Source: Maribacter sp. BPC-D8
GTDB taxonomy: Bacteria > Bacteroidota > Bacteroidia > Flavobacteriales > Flavobacteriaceae
DNA: 64,000 bases
Reading direction: 5' to 3'
NCBI RefSeq assembly: GCF_035207705.1
Contig: NZ_CP128187.1
Location: 3,720,001 to 3,784,000, forward strand
The notes under the pieces were generated by a model. That model was not told the origin of the DNA, searched no databases, and saw only the letters and a program-made list of their open reading frames with translations. Made by a program: the position numbers and the translations under genes. This document shows, one piece after another, positions 45,340-54,351 of the stretch. Positions within the stretch are counted from its first letter, which is position 1. Each line of letters begins with the position of its first letter.

Positions 45340-46338
45340 GTGCCCAAAATAGGAGACATACAACTGCCTGATTTCCCGTTGCTTTTAGCACCGATGGAAG
45401 ATGTGAGCGACCCACCATTTCGTGCCCTTTGTAAAGAGCAAGGTGCCGATGTCGTGTATACAGAATTTATTTCGTCGGAAGGATTAATTCGTGATGCCGC
45501 AAAGAGTGTCATGAAATTAGATATTTATGAAAAGGAACGCCCAGTAGGTATTCAGATATTTGGCGCAAATTTAGAGAGTATGCTGCAGTCGGTTGAGATT
45601 GTAGAGAAATCTAAACCAGATATTATAGATATTAATTTCGGTTGCCCTGTAAAGAAAGTAGTCTCTAAAGGAGCGGGAGCCGGTATATTAAAAGATATCG
45701 ATTTAATGGTCTCTTTGACTAAGGCAATGGTCGAACATAGCAGCTTGCCTATTACCGTAAAAACAAGACTAGGTTGGGACGATGATTCTATAAGAATTGT
45801 TGAGGTTGCAGAGCGGTTACAAGATGTAGGTTGTGCGGCAATTTCAATTCATGGTAGAACCCGTGCTCAAATGTATAAGGGTAATGCTGATTGGAACCCA
45901 ATTAGAGAGGTCAAGAACAACCCTAGAATGCATATACCTGTATTTGGTAATGGAGATGTAGATTCGTCAGAAGCAGCTTTAAAAATGCGTGATGAATACG
46001 GCTTGGACGGTGCAATGATCGGTCGTGCTAGTATTGGGTACCCTTGGATTTTTAGAGAAATAAAACACTTTTTTGAAACGGGAACACATTTAGCCCCACC
46101 AACGATGGAAGAACGTGTAGATGCCGCTCGTCGTCATTTGCAAATGTCTATAGATTGGAAAGGTGAAATATTAGGTGTTTTTGAAACCCGTAGACATTAT
46201 ACCAACTATTTTAAGGGAATTCCTAATTTTAAGGAGTATCGAATGAAAATGGTAACTAGTGATGATTCTGCATCGGTATTTGCAGCCTTTGATGAGGTGA
46301 TGCAAAAGTTTGGAGATCACGAATTTACTACCGTTTAA
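45340..46338 (+). CDS. dusB: tRNA-dihydrouridine synthase (DusB-like)
   Basis: A 332-residue FMN-dependent enzyme reducing uridine to dihydrouridine in tRNA D-loops. Start set at GTG 45340 (encoding MPKIGDIQLPDFPLLLAPMEDVSDPPF); the longer frame would begin inside its promoter. Family motifs: APMEDVSDPPFRAL (FMN-binding), DINFGCPVKKVVSKGAGA with catalytic Cys, SIHGRTRAQMYKG, FGNGDVDSSE and GAMIGRASIGYPWIF. Length and motifs are normal. Its stop overlaps the stop of the convergent permease gene by four bases. Confidence 0.95.
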   Translation: MPKIGDIQLPDFPLLLAPMEDVSDPPFRALCKEQGADVVYTEFISSEGLIRDAAKSVMKLDIYEKERPVGIQIFGANLESMLQSVEIVEKSKPDIIDINFGCPVKKVVSKGAGAGILKDIDLMVSLTKAMVEHSSLPITVKTRLGWDDDSIRIVEVAERLQDVGCAAISIHGRTRAQMYKGNADWNPIREVKNNPRMHIPVFGNGDVDSSEAALKMRDEYGLDGAMIGRASIGYPWIFREIKHFFETGTHLAPPTMEERVDAARRHLQMSIDWKGEILGVFETRRHYTNYFKGIPNFKEYRMKMVTSDDSASVFAAFDEVMQKFGDHEFTTV

Positions 46339-47540
46339 AGGTCAACCAATTTTTTATTGATTCGGCTACTTGCAATTTTAGATGCAATGACACCTAGTAC
46401 AATAATAGTAGCAAGAACAATGGCAATATTGATGAATTCAAATTTTACTGGGTAAGCTAATGACGGAGTAATTTTCAACCAGCTAAAAGCAAGTTGAGAC
46501 CAAACGATAAGTACACCTATTAAGACTCCAATAAATCCGCCAAAACCTGTAACTAGAATACCCTGTACAAAGTAAATTCTACGTAATTCTTTTATCGTTG
46601 TACCAAGGCTGTACAGTGTTTTTGAATTCTGCTGCTTATCTAATATCATCATAATAATAGCGCCGACTACATTAAAAAGTGCGATGATAAGTACCAAGGT
46701 AAAGATGAGGTATGTAGCAACGTTTTCGGTATTCAACATTTTATAAAGGGTACTATTCAGTTGTTGTCTGTTTTTTAATTGTACACCAGCACCAAGAATA
46801 GATTGAATCTCTGAACGTAAAGCACTTGGTTCAACGCCTTCATCCATTTTAAAATTAATTCCAGAAATAGATAAAGAGTCTTTTTCAAGTAAAGCTTGAG
46901 TCAATCTTAAATCGGCAAACACATATTTATTATCCAAATCAGCCTCTACAGCATACACACCGCCAATAACCATAGGTAGTTGATTGTAGAGTGATGAAAT
47001 ACTTTGTTGCGAAATAGAGCCTTTACCGGGTTTAAAAGCATAGATCTGCATTGGGCTACGAAATTGGTTGATGGTAACACCAAGAATATTGGCTATACCT
47101 AAACCAGAAACAACTTGAGTATCATTAATAGTCCAGTCGCCAATATAGAGTGTGCTATCAACGCCAGTTACTTTGGTGTAATTACTATCAACACCTTTTA
47201 TGTAGGCAATATGGTTTTTACCTCGGTGCTCAAGAGATACTTTTTCTTCTAATTCTTTAGAGTAAAATGCTAGTCCGTCTACAGAATGTAAACGTTGTTC
47301 TTGTTCAGGAGAAAGTGTAAAAATCTTTCCGGTTACGGGAGATGCTTTCAAATCTGGGTCAAAAGATTCAGTAAAAGAAAGGCTAAAGGTTTTTAATCCG
47401 GCGAAAGCCGAAAGCACAATAAAAAGTGCTGCAGAGCCAATAACTATAACTAAAAAGGTGATAAAATTAATAATGTTGACCGCGTTCTGGGTGCTTTTAG
47501 AACGCACATACCTTTTAGCGATATAGAGAGGAAAATTCAA
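46335..47540 (-). CDS. LolE/LolC-type ABC transporter permease
   Basis: A 401-residue inner-membrane permease of the lipoprotein-releasing (LolCE) and FtsX-like group: one N-terminal helix (about 22-48), a large periplasmic MacB-like domain (50-265), then three helices (about 275-395) with an FtsX domain (FTLVLIIALFNVVGAIIMMILDKQQNSKTLYSLGTTIKELRRIYFVQGI). In the family these proteins extract lipoproteins from the inner membrane for transfer to LolA. The ATPase partner is not adjacent. It follows rbfA by four bases, an arrangement common in Flavobacteriia. Confidence 0.88.
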   Translation of the reverse strand: MNFPLYIAKRYVRSKSTQNAVNIINFITFLVIVIGSAALFIVLSAFAGLKTFSLSFTESFDPDLKASPVTGKIFTLSPEQEQRLHSVDGLAFYSKELEEKVSLEHRGKNHIAYIKGVDSNYTKVTGVDSTLYIGDWTINDTQVVSGLGIANILGVTINQFRSPMQIYAFKPGKGSISQQSISSLYNQLPMVIGGVYAVEADLDNKYVFADLRLTQALLEKDSLSISGINFKMDEGVEPSALRSEIQSILGAGVQLKNRQQLNSTLYKMLNTENVATYLIFTLVLIIALFNVVGAIIMMILDKQQNSKTLYSLGTTIKELRRIYFVQGILVTGFGGFIGVLIGVLIVWSQLAFSWLKITPSLAYPVKFEFINIAIVLATIIVLGVIASKIASSRINKKLVDL

Positions 47541-47544
47541 CCGA

Positions 47545-47937
47545 TCAGGACTTTTTACGTTTAGGTAACAAATCTCTGTTTTCTATTGGATTTTCTTCAC
47601 GTTTTAATGACTTTTCAATATTCTCAATGTAATCTAAAGAATCATCAAGGTAAAAAAGCAACTCAGGCACTCTACGTAATTGGTTACGCGTACGTTGAGA
47701 TAGCTCATGTTTAATAAGTGGTTGGTTAGACTTAATACCTTCCATTAATTCGCCCGCTTTGTCATTAGGGAAAATGCTCAAGTATATTTTAGCGATAGAT
47801 AAATCTGTGGTTACTGCAACTTTAGACACAGATATTAGGGTATTACGAAGTCCGCCATGAATGGCAGCTTTTTGTAGAATGTCTACAATATCTTTTTGAA
47901 TGACCCCAGCTATTTTACGTTGTCTTTGCGTTTCCAT
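47545..47937 (-). CDS. rbfA: 30S ribosome-binding factor A
   Basis: A 130-residue RbfA, a KH-like RNA-binding factor needed for 16S rRNA 5' processing and 30S maturation. Start chosen at ATG 47937 (METQRQRKIAGVIQKDIVDIL); an upstream in-frame ATG at 47952 would overlap the -7 box. KVAVTTDLSIAKIYLSIFP and HELSQRTRNQLRRVPELLFYLDDSLDYIENIE are family signatures. Short basic C-terminal tail. First gene of an rbfA-permease pair. Confidence 0.93.
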   Translation of the reverse strand: METQRQRKIAGVIQKDIVDILQKAAIHGGLRNTLISVSKVAVTTDLSIAKIYLSIFPNDKAGELMEGIKSNQPLIKHELSQRTRNQLRRVPELLFYLDDSLDYIENIEKSLKREENPIENRDLLPKRKKS

Positions 47938-47941
47938 ACTG

Positions 47942-47949
47942 CAAAAATA
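47942..47949 (-). promoter_or_regulatory. -7 promoter box of rbfA, implying a leaderless mRNA
   Basis: On the minus strand TATTTTTG exactly matches TAnnTTTG and lies only four bases (CAGT) before the rbfA ATG. Transcription would start at or within a few bases of the start codon, so the mRNA may be leaderless. No good TTTG -33 element is visible at 19-21 bp. Confidence 0.45.
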
Positions 47950-48001
47950 CATAGAAATTGTATCTTAACCCCTATATAAGTTACACTGAAGCTAATAAGG
48001 C

Positions 48002-48406
48002 ATGAAAAAGATTGAACATTTAGGTATAGCGGTAAAGAACATGGAAGATTCTAATGCGCTTTTCGAGAAATTATTGGGCATAGCACCCTATAAACAAGAA
48101 GAAGTAGCGTCAGAAGGCGTAATGACATCTTTCTTTAAAAACGGACCTAATAAAATAGAGCTTTTGGCCGCCACAGAACCAAACGGACCTATTGCCAAAT
48201 TCTTAGAAAAAAAGGGAGAAGGCATACATCATGTGGCTTTTGAAGTAGAAGATATCGTTGCAGAAATGGAACGGTTAAAAAAGGAGGGGTTCACGTTATT
48301 GAATGAAAAACCTAAAAAAGGGGCTGATAATAAGCTAGTAGCCTTCGTTCACCCAAAGACCGCGAATGGGGTGTTGGTAGAGTTGTGTCAAGAAATTAGA
48401 GACTAA
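48002..48406 (+). CDS. mce: methylmalonyl-CoA epimerase
   Basis: A 134-residue vicinal-oxygen-chelate metalloenzyme converting (R)- to (S)-methylmalonyl-CoA or the reverse, feeding propionate and succinyl-CoA metabolism. KIEHLGIAVKNMEDSNALFEKLLG contains the first metal-binding His, GIHHVAFEVEDI further His, and VLVELCQE the closing Glu. Full length. It is divergent from rbfA with 64 bp between starts. Confidence 0.93.
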   Translation: MKKIEHLGIAVKNMEDSNALFEKLLGIAPYKQEEVASEGVMTSFFKNGPNKIELLAATEPNGPIAKFLEKKGEGIHHVAFEVEDIVAEMERLKKEGFTLLNEKPKKGADNKLVAFVHPKTANGVLVELCQEIRD

Positions 48407-48417
48407 GCATTATTTTG

Positions 48418-48449
48418 TTTGTGTCGATTAAAAATAAGTAGTAATATTG
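48418..48449 (+). promoter_or_regulatory. candidate promoter of the CAT tRNA
   Basis: TTTG (48418-48421), 20-bp spacer and TAATATTG (48442-48449, seven of eight to TAnnTTTG) match the Bacteroidota promoter form; it would give a 5' leader of about 90 bases before the tRNA. Confidence 0.4.
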
Positions 48450-48547
48450 CAACCGCAATTCGCGAGTTCTGAAATTGCTGGTTTGAGCACCAGTCTTTAT
48501 CGATTTTAATTGAAAAAGTTTTACAGAGCAATTTTAGAATTGTTACC

Positions 48548-48621
48548 GGTCCTATAGCTCAGCTGGTTAGAGCACCTGACTCATAATCAGGTGGTCCCTG
48601 GTTCGAGTCCAGGTGGGACCA
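48548..48621 (+). tRNA. tRNA with CAT anticodon (probably Ile2, else elongator Met)
   Basis: A full cloverleaf of 74 bases: acceptor GGTCCTA/TGGGACC, D arm GCTC...GAGC, anticodon stem CCTGA/TCAGG with loop CTCATAA (anticodon CAT), T arm with GTTCGAGTC, discriminator A73, no encoded CCA. C4-G69 and C5-G68 pairs match the determinants used by TilS to convert CAU to lysidine-AU in E. coli tRNA-Ile2, favouring Ile2; elongator Met cannot be excluded from sequence alone. It stands alone, closed by a terminator. Confidence 0.9.
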
Positions 48622-48623
48622 CT

Positions 48624-48651
48624 AAGAGAAGCCAAAAGGCTTCTCTTTTTT
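48624..48651 (+). terminator. intrinsic terminator after the tRNA
   Basis: AAGAGAAGCC (48624-48633), AAAA loop, GGCTTCTCTT (48638-48647) then T to 48651. Confidence 0.92.
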
Positions 48652-48937
48652 GTTTTAGATAAGTCTACATTCAAGTAGGTGCTATACATCTACCTCTTCA
48701 ATAACGATATTTCTTAAAGCTGAGCTTTCTTATTAAGGCTAGAAACTTGTTTTCTTATAAACTACTCTAATTAATTGATTTCAACTTCGGTCGACCCCAA
48801 TCTATTGTTCGTCGAATTTGTTTATGCCTTTGTTATTTTTAAAGTTCTTTAGTATTATCAATCACATTTGTAATTTCATATTTAAATTAATGGAGTATTC
48901 GCAATGATGTTATTATAATGTTGCTAAAAGAACGATC

Positions 48938-49984
48938 ATGGAGGTTTTAGATACAATTTACAATGAAGTAATAGGATTCTTAGGGATATCTCAAGCTTGG
49001 GAAATTCTACAGACAGGAGATTATAGTAAGTTCAGAACATTCGACGGTGTGGTTTCCCTTATTTACCCAATTATACCGTTGTTGTTAATCTTAGAATTGA
49101 TATTAGGTTTCGTCTATAAAAAGCCAGACACCAAGGTTTATAAAGTCAATTTTCTTATTTATGTGTTCAATAGGTTTATTGGTCGTTTTATTGCCATAGC
49201 CATGGTTACTATAATTATTGGTTTATTTCAGCAGTATGCTCCTTTTCAAACTAGCATGACTTGGTATTGGTTTATATATGGTTATATCATTTGGGAATTC
49301 GCCCATTTTCTATATCATTATTGGGGACATAAAGTGCGATTATTTTGGTGTCTTCATTCAACGCATCATGCGCCTGAAAACATGAATCTTTCGGTAACAC
49401 ATGCACACTTTTTTTTAGAAGCTCCATATGCAGATACTATACGTACTACTGTTTGTATATTACTAGGGATTCAGCCAGAGCTTTTATTTTTGATAATGTT
49501 TATTGATGGCACTTACGGAGCATTTATTCATGTGGGTGAGAATGTAATTAAAGATGCACGTTTAGGACCATTGAATAAAATTATCTTGACACCATCACAT
49601 CATCGTGTTCATCATGCTAAAAATCCACTTTATATGGATACTAATTTCTGTAATTTGTTAAATATATGGGATCATGTATTTGGTACGTATCAAGAGGAGA
49701 AAAAAGAAATGAAAATAGAGTATGGTATAACTAGAGAAATAGACTCTGGTAGTTTTATGGACGTCTATTTCGGAGAATTCGTAGGTCTTTTCAAAGATGT
49801 AGCTAAGGCGCCAGGGATAAAGAATAAATTCTTATATATTTTTATGCCTCCAGGTTGGAGCCATACAGGAGATCATAAAACATCTAAAGTTACAAGGGCG
49901 GAGTTTTTTCAAAATAACCCCACCTATGCTCGCCTTATTAAAGTAGAACGACCAAATTCAATAAATAATAACCCAGTAAAGTAA
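48938..49984 (+). CDS. sterol desaturase / fatty acid hydroxylase superfamily protein
   Basis: A 348-residue integral membrane di-iron enzyme. Transmembrane helices are about 40-65, 85-105 and 115-135, with a further pair around 170-200. Histidine boxes: HFLYHYWGH, HSTHHAPENMN and HRVHHAKNP, the H-x3-4-H / H-x2-3-HH pattern that binds the di-iron centre of the superfamily. Members hydroxylate or desaturate fatty acids, sterols or carotenoids; substrate is unknown. It is a single gene after a 287-bp gap following the tRNA terminator, in which I see nothing else. Confidence 0.9.
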   Translation: MEVLDTIYNEVIGFLGISQAWEILQTGDYSKFRTFDGVVSLIYPIIPLLLILELILGFVYKKPDTKVYKVNFLIYVFNRFIGRFIAIAMVTIIIGLFQQYAPFQTSMTWYWFIYGYIIWEFAHFLYHYWGHKVRLFWCLHSTHHAPENMNLSVTHAHFFLEAPYADTIRTTVCILLGIQPELLFLIMFIDGTYGAFIHVGENVIKDARLGPLNKIILTPSHHRVHHAKNPLYMDTNFCNLLNIWDHVFGTYQEEKKEMKIEYGITREIDSGSFMDVYFGEFVGLFKDVAKAPGIKNKFLYIFMPPGWSHTGDHKTSKVTRAEFFQNNPTYARLIKVERPNSINNNPVK

Positions 49985-50202
49985 AATTTATACATTTTTC
50001 TTCTTAAGTTACCAAGAATTTGCTTGTTCGTACCTCATAGATTACTGATAGAATGTAGCATAACATACAATTCAATAAAATCAACCCCATTAGATTACCG
50101 ACTCAGAAATTAACATTTCTTTTAACACAATCTTTCTAAGCTATATTTACCTAGCTCTCTACTATTTCTTAATTTACTAGTTCAAACAAACTAATTCGAA
50201 AA

Positions 50203-52818
50203 ATGACTACAAAAAACTCTTGGTACAAGGCGGCATTGCTGACCTTTGTACTTGCCATTTCGTGCATATCTGTGACGGTGGCGCAAACTGTACCTTCTCC
50301 AGAAGATGTTTTTGGCTTTAAGGTAGGTGCCGACTACAAACTGGCAGACTACAGCCAAATAGAAGACTACCTTTCTAAACTAGACGCTTCTTCTGAACGC
50401 GTTAAAAAAGTGGAAATTGGGACTACTGTATTGGGTAGAAAAATGTACATCTTGTTTATTTCTAGCGAAGAGAACCTTAAAGATTTAGACAAGTGGAAAG
50501 ACATTAGTACTAAACTAGCTCGTGTTCAGGTTTCAGATGATGAGGCTATGAAACTATCTGAAGAAGGTAAAGCTGTAGTTTGGATCGATGGCGGTATGCA
50601 CTCTACCGAATTGGCGCATGGGCAAATGACATCTGAACTGGCGTATACTTTGACCACATCAGAAACTACAGAAATGAAAAAAATCAGGGAGAATGTCATT
50701 ACGATATTGATGCCTGTAATGAATCCAGATGGGTTAGATATTGTTGTTGATTGGTACAAAAAGAACTTAGGTACCGCTTATGAAACATCGCGACCTCCAA
50801 TTTTGTATCACTATTACATGGGTCATGATAACAATAGAGACTGGTTCATGAATACCATGCCAGAGACCTATAATGTTACCAAGATATTGTACAATGAGTG
50901 GTATCCGCAGATAGTGTATAACCATCACCAATCTTCTCCATCTTGGACAAAAATATCATTGCCACCATATGCAGATCCAGTAAACCCAAGAATTCACCCA
51001 GCGATTACTGCAGGTGTAAGTGAGTTAGGTTCTGCAATGACCAAAAGGTTTTCATTAGAGAATATGCCAGGTGCAATTGCCGATAATTTCTATACCATGT
51101 TCTGGAACGGTGGTGGGCGAACTGTGCCTTACTACCATAACATGATCGGAATTTTAACTGAAGTTGGTCATACAAGTCCGACTCCAAGATTCTATGATCC
51201 AGAGAAATTACCAAAAACCGTTGCTGGCGGTACACCAACCGATGGTACAGATATTATGTACCCAGATCCATGGAAAGGTGGCGAGTCTCATTTTCGCGAT
51301 GCGGTAGATTATATGTTGACTGCGACGTGGGCAACCTTAGATTTGGCGGCTGACCGTAAGAGCAACTACCTATATAATATCTATAAAATGGGTGCGTCGG
51401 CAATTGCAGATTCCAAAGAAGAAGGACCGTTTGCATATGTAATCGGTAAGGATCAATGGGATGCTTTTGAATCTGTGAACTTGGTAAATGTGTTACTTAA
51501 AGGTGGAATCGAAATTGAGAAAACAACCAAAAGTTTTGAGGTCAACGGAAAGAAATATGAAAAAGGTGCTTATGTAATTTATACGGCACAAGCGTTTAGA
51601 CCATATTTGATGGATTTGTTAGAGAAGCAAAATTACCCAACACGTTTTCAATACCCAGGCGGCCCTCCAGATACTCCGTATGACTTAGCAGGTTGGACAT
51701 TGCCAATGCAAATGGGAATTACGGTTGATAAAATTGCAGAGCCTTTTGAAGTGGCTACAGAGAAAGTATCAGATGAAGCATCGTATTATGAAGGTGATGT
51801 AAAAGGAAATGCTTCTTTCGGATATTTGCTTAGTGCCAACAGTAATGCATCGGTAATTGTAGCTAACAAAGTATTAAAAGCAGGCGGTACGGCGTATAAA
51901 ACAAAGGCATCCTTCAAATCAGGAAAAACAACATATCCGGCAGGTGCCTATATCGTCTCTGGCGGTAGTGCTTCTGTAGAAGATTTGGCTGCTGAATATG
52001 GTTTAGAAGTAATAGGATTATCCGCAGAACCAAAAGTAGAACTAACGAAAGTACATGCACCCAAAGTAGGGTTGTATAAGTCTTGGGTGCCAAATATGGA
52101 TGAAGGATGGACTCGTTTTATAATGGATGAATATTCGTTCGAGACCGATACCCTTCATGATAAAGACATTCAAACAAAAGATTTATCTCAGTATGATGTT
52201 TTGATACTACCGTCGCAACGACCAAAATCAATTTTACATGGTAATTCTCCATTAAAAATGCCAGAGAAATTTACTGGTGGTATTGGTTTAGAAGGGTCGG
52301 TAGCACTAAGCAATTATGTAAAAAATGGCGGAACATTAATAGCATTCGACGAAGCAAGTAACTATGTAATAGAGCAATTTGGTTTACCATTAAAAGATGC
52401 TACAGCAGGTACAGAAAGTACAGAGTTCTTTATACCTGGTTCATTGATTAAAGCAGGAATAGATACAACACATCCATTAGCATTTGGTATGCAAGACACG
52501 GTGGCAGTTTCGTTTAATAAGAGCCGTGCTTTTGTAATTGATAAGCAAACTAAAAAAGGAGAAGGCGGTACAGAAGATATTAAAGATGCTCCGGCACCAG
52601 AAGTTGAGGTTATTGCTAACTATGCAGAAAAAGATTTGTTGATGAGCGGCTGGGCAATGGGCGAGAAAAAGTATATCGCTAAAAAGCCAGCAATGGTAAA
52701 AGCGAAATATGGAAAAGGCGCTGTAGTGTTATTTGCATTTAGACCACAGTTTAGAGCACAACCAAGAGGAACGTACAAGCTTATTTTTAATTCTATTTTT
52801 GAAGGAGCTGCAGAGTAA
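50203..52818 (+). CDS. M14-family zinc carboxypeptidase, secreted
   Basis: An 871-residue exported metallopeptidase. Signal peptide about 1-28. Zinc ligands His133 and Glu136 in GGMHSTE, third ligand at HH241-242 in YNHHQS, and proposed catalytic Glu320 in GILTEVGHTS. The about 500-residue C-terminal region after the peptidase domain looks beta-rich with a glutamine-amidotransferase-like part near 610-870 (YDVLILPSQRP, NGGTLIAFDEAS, KYGKGAVVLFAFRPQFRAQ). This two-part layout is common in large Bacteroidota M14 proteins. TATATTTA (50142-50149) may be its -7 box. Confidence 0.9.
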   Translation: MTTKNSWYKAALLTFVLAISCISVTVAQTVPSPEDVFGFKVGADYKLADYSQIEDYLSKLDASSERVKKVEIGTTVLGRKMYILFISSEENLKDLDKWKDISTKLARVQVSDDEAMKLSEEGKAVVWIDGGMHSTELAHGQMTSELAYTLTTSETTEMKKIRENVITILMPVMNPDGLDIVVDWYKKNLGTAYETSRPPILYHYYMGHDNNRDWFMNTMPETYNVTKILYNEWYPQIVYNHHQSSPSWTKISLPPYADPVNPRIHPAITAGVSELGSAMTKRFSLENMPGAIADNFYTMFWNGGGRTVPYYHNMIGILTEVGHTSPTPRFYDPEKLPKTVAGGTPTDGTDIMYPDPWKGGESHFRDAVDYMLTATWATLDLAADRKSNYLYNIYKMGASAIADSKEEGPFAYVIGKDQWDAFESVNLVNVLLKGGIEIEKTTKSFEVNGKKYEKGAYVIYTAQAFRPYLMDLLEKQNYPTRFQYPGGPPDTPYDLAGWTLPMQMGITVDKIAEPFEVATEKVSDEASYYEGDVKGNASFGYLLSANSNASVIVANKVLKAGGTAYKTKASFKSGKTTYPAGAYIVSGGSASVEDLAAEYGLEVIGLSAEPKVELTKVHAPKVGLYKSWVPNMDEGWTRFIMDEYSFETDTLHDKDIQTKDLSQYDVLILPSQRPKSILHGNSPLKMPEKFTGGIGLEGSVALSNYVKNGGTLIAFDEASNYVIEQFGLPLKDATAGTESTEFFIPGSLIKAGIDTTHPLAFGMQDTVAVSFNKSRAFVIDKQTKKGEGGTEDIKDAPAPEVEVIANYAEKDLLMSGWAMGEKKYIAKKPAMVKAKYGKGAVVLFAFRPQFRAQPRGTYKLIFNSIFEGAAE

Positions 52819-52930
52819 GTCTAAAGATATGGTGAGTTAGTGGAATGAATTTAGAGGTTGTAACATTGAGCGCAGTCGAAATGCAAAGCTGTAAACAAGC
52901 CTAATGTGATAATTAATTACCTAAATAACA

Positions 52931-52964
52931 AAAATGCCCATCAGGTTATGATGGGCATTTTTTA
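52931..52964. terminator. bidirectional intrinsic terminator
   Basis: AAAATGCCCATCA (52931-52943), GGTTA loop, TGATGGGCATTTT (52949-52961) then T. Ends both the M14 gene and the convergent DUF3500 gene. Confidence 0.92.
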
Positions 52965-52985
52965 TTGAAATATTTTAAGAAATCA

Positions 52986-53990
52986 TCAATGATGATGCTT
53001 ACTTTTTTTATAGTGTTCTTTTAATAAATCTCTACCAAAATCACCATCAAAATCGCGCCAGACAGAATGAATGTGATTGGCATTGTCTTGGCTATTGTCA
53101 AATTCAATCATAAATGATTTTGCTTGAATACGGTAATAATGAGCCTTACCAAGAACTGTCGCCCCTGCCCATGCAAATCGCATATCATTTAATTCTTCAT
53201 TTCTAATGGCATCCATTTTCTCCTTAGCTTGATCTGTTGGTATGGTAGAAACATATTCGTAAATAATACTCATTACCTGTTTTTTCTGATTGGCATTTAA
53301 ATCGCTTACCAATATACCTTCAGAGGGTAGTTTTTCTGCTACTGAATTATTCCAGCTTTGAATATCGTTATATGCTTTTTCATTAAAAATGGCTATTTTT
53401 TGCTGGCTATCGCTTAGCATATTAATGAGTTCTAACCCTAAGTCTTCTTCATTTACTAGCGGACTAAACCCTTTATGTTCCCCTTCCATAATTCTACCAG
53501 GGTTAGAGCCAAAGAACCTTGGTGAATATGAAACTTTATCAGCAACGGTAGTAAAATGCAAAGAAACGTGGTGTCCCTCAAAAGACCACATCCAAGCATC
53601 TTCATTTGCTGGATCACCGTAAATGGAAACGTAATATTTTTGGGGATCTCTATAGACGGTGTTTCCAGAAATAGCAGCCAGTACTTTTTCTAAACCAATT
53701 ATTTCGGTGGTCTGCTTGTAGCCTGTATCACTTAATGAGGATTGCAGCAGTTTGTGAACCAATCCCTTTTGATCAGGGGTTAGCTCTTTTAACGGCAGTC
53801 CTTTTCGCTCATATAAACTCCAAGGCAGAAAGTGCCAATCGTCTCGCGTAACTTCTTTGAATTCATGTACGATTTTTGACTTTTGTTGCGTAGTCAATGA
53901 GCTGATAAATTGATTAACAATTGTAACATCTTGCGAGAATCCCCACAAAGGAAAAATTGTTGCAACAATTAGAATAAAATACTTTTTCAT
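52986..53990 (-). CDS. DUF3500 protein, secreted
   Basis: A 334-residue exported protein, signal peptide about 1-19 (ends WGFSQ). DUF3500 pattern: QKSKIVHEFKEVTRDDWHFLP, DPANEDAWMWSFEGHHVSLHF, MRFAWAG and YRIQAKSFMIEFDN, ending HIHSVWRDFDGDFG. The many His, Asp and Trp residues suggest a metal- or sugar-binding site. Function of the family is not established. The C-terminus carries HHH. Single gene between terminator and the decayed fragment at 54.1 kb. Confidence 0.88.
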   Translation of the reverse strand: MKKYFILIVATIFPLWGFSQDVTIVNQFISSLTTQQKSKIVHEFKEVTRDDWHFLPWSLYERKGLPLKELTPDQKGLVHKLLQSSLSDTGYKQTTEIIGLEKVLAAISGNTVYRDPQKYYVSIYGDPANEDAWMWSFEGHHVSLHFTTVADKVSYSPRFFGSNPGRIMEGEHKGFSPLVNEEDLGLELINMLSDSQQKIAIFNEKAYNDIQSWNNSVAEKLPSEGILVSDLNANQKKQVMSIIYEYVSTIPTDQAKEKMDAIRNEELNDMRFAWAGATVLGKAHYYRIQAKSFMIEFDNSQDNANHIHSVWRDFDGDFGRDLLKEHYKKSKHHH

Positions 53991-54098
53991 ATGTAAAAAT
54001 TAAATTAATAGGTAATCTTAAATATCCTTCTAACAAACACAAAGCGCTCCACCTGTTTCTTGTGCTAATCTGCATAGGCGATGTTTCAATGTACTTTA

Positions 54099-54248
54099 TT
54101 AGGGGTTGTCTAAATCGAATTCGCCAAAGTTGTCCGAGAATATCTCCCAGTCTCCATTTGGTTTTCCGTCTTTAAAAAGAACAAAGGTTATAAAATCCTC
54201 TCTTCGCTCCTTGTCCGATGGAATCTTGTTTGTAAGGCGGTTAGCTAC
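54099..54248 (-). pseudogene. remnant of a sugar/sorbosone dehydrogenase-type gene (C-terminal fragment)
   Basis: An open stretch of about 49 codons on the minus strand, closed by TAA at both ends and lacking a start, reads NRLTNKIPSDKERREDF, then ITFVLFKDGKPNGDWEIFSDNFG. The phrase FKDGKPxGDWExF resembles the C-terminal beta-propeller blades of PQQ-type sugar dehydrogenase family proteins (GdhB/sorbosone dehydrogenase group). No flanking sequence continues it. It lies directly downstream of a DUF1080 gene on the same strand, a known neighbour type. The rest of 53991-54351 is empty apart from a hairpin. Assignment is tentative. Confidence 0.45.
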
Positions 54249-54302
54249 TTATGTTCGTTGGTTCATACTAAATATGTGTACTATGTTTAAGGTATATAAA
54301 TA

Positions 54303-54332
54303 ATTGACACCACTTAATTAGGTGGTGTCAAT
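54303..54332. terminator. 11-bp hairpin downstream of the DUF1080 gene
   Basis: ATTGACACCAC (54303-54313) / GTGGTGTCAAT (54322-54332), 8-base loop, 20 bases after the stop of the minus-strand DUF1080 gene. The following minus-strand sequence (TATTTATAT) has no proper T-run, so it is a weak terminator or an RNA-stability hairpin. Confidence 0.5.
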
Positions 54333-54351
54333 CAGTACTTGTTTTTCAGAA

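Noticed and set aside
54106..54303. Plus-strand 65-codon ORF with a Ser-rich start
   Set aside because: The opposite strand gives a better explanation (dehydrogenase-like remnant); composition and lack of context do not support a plus-strand gene.
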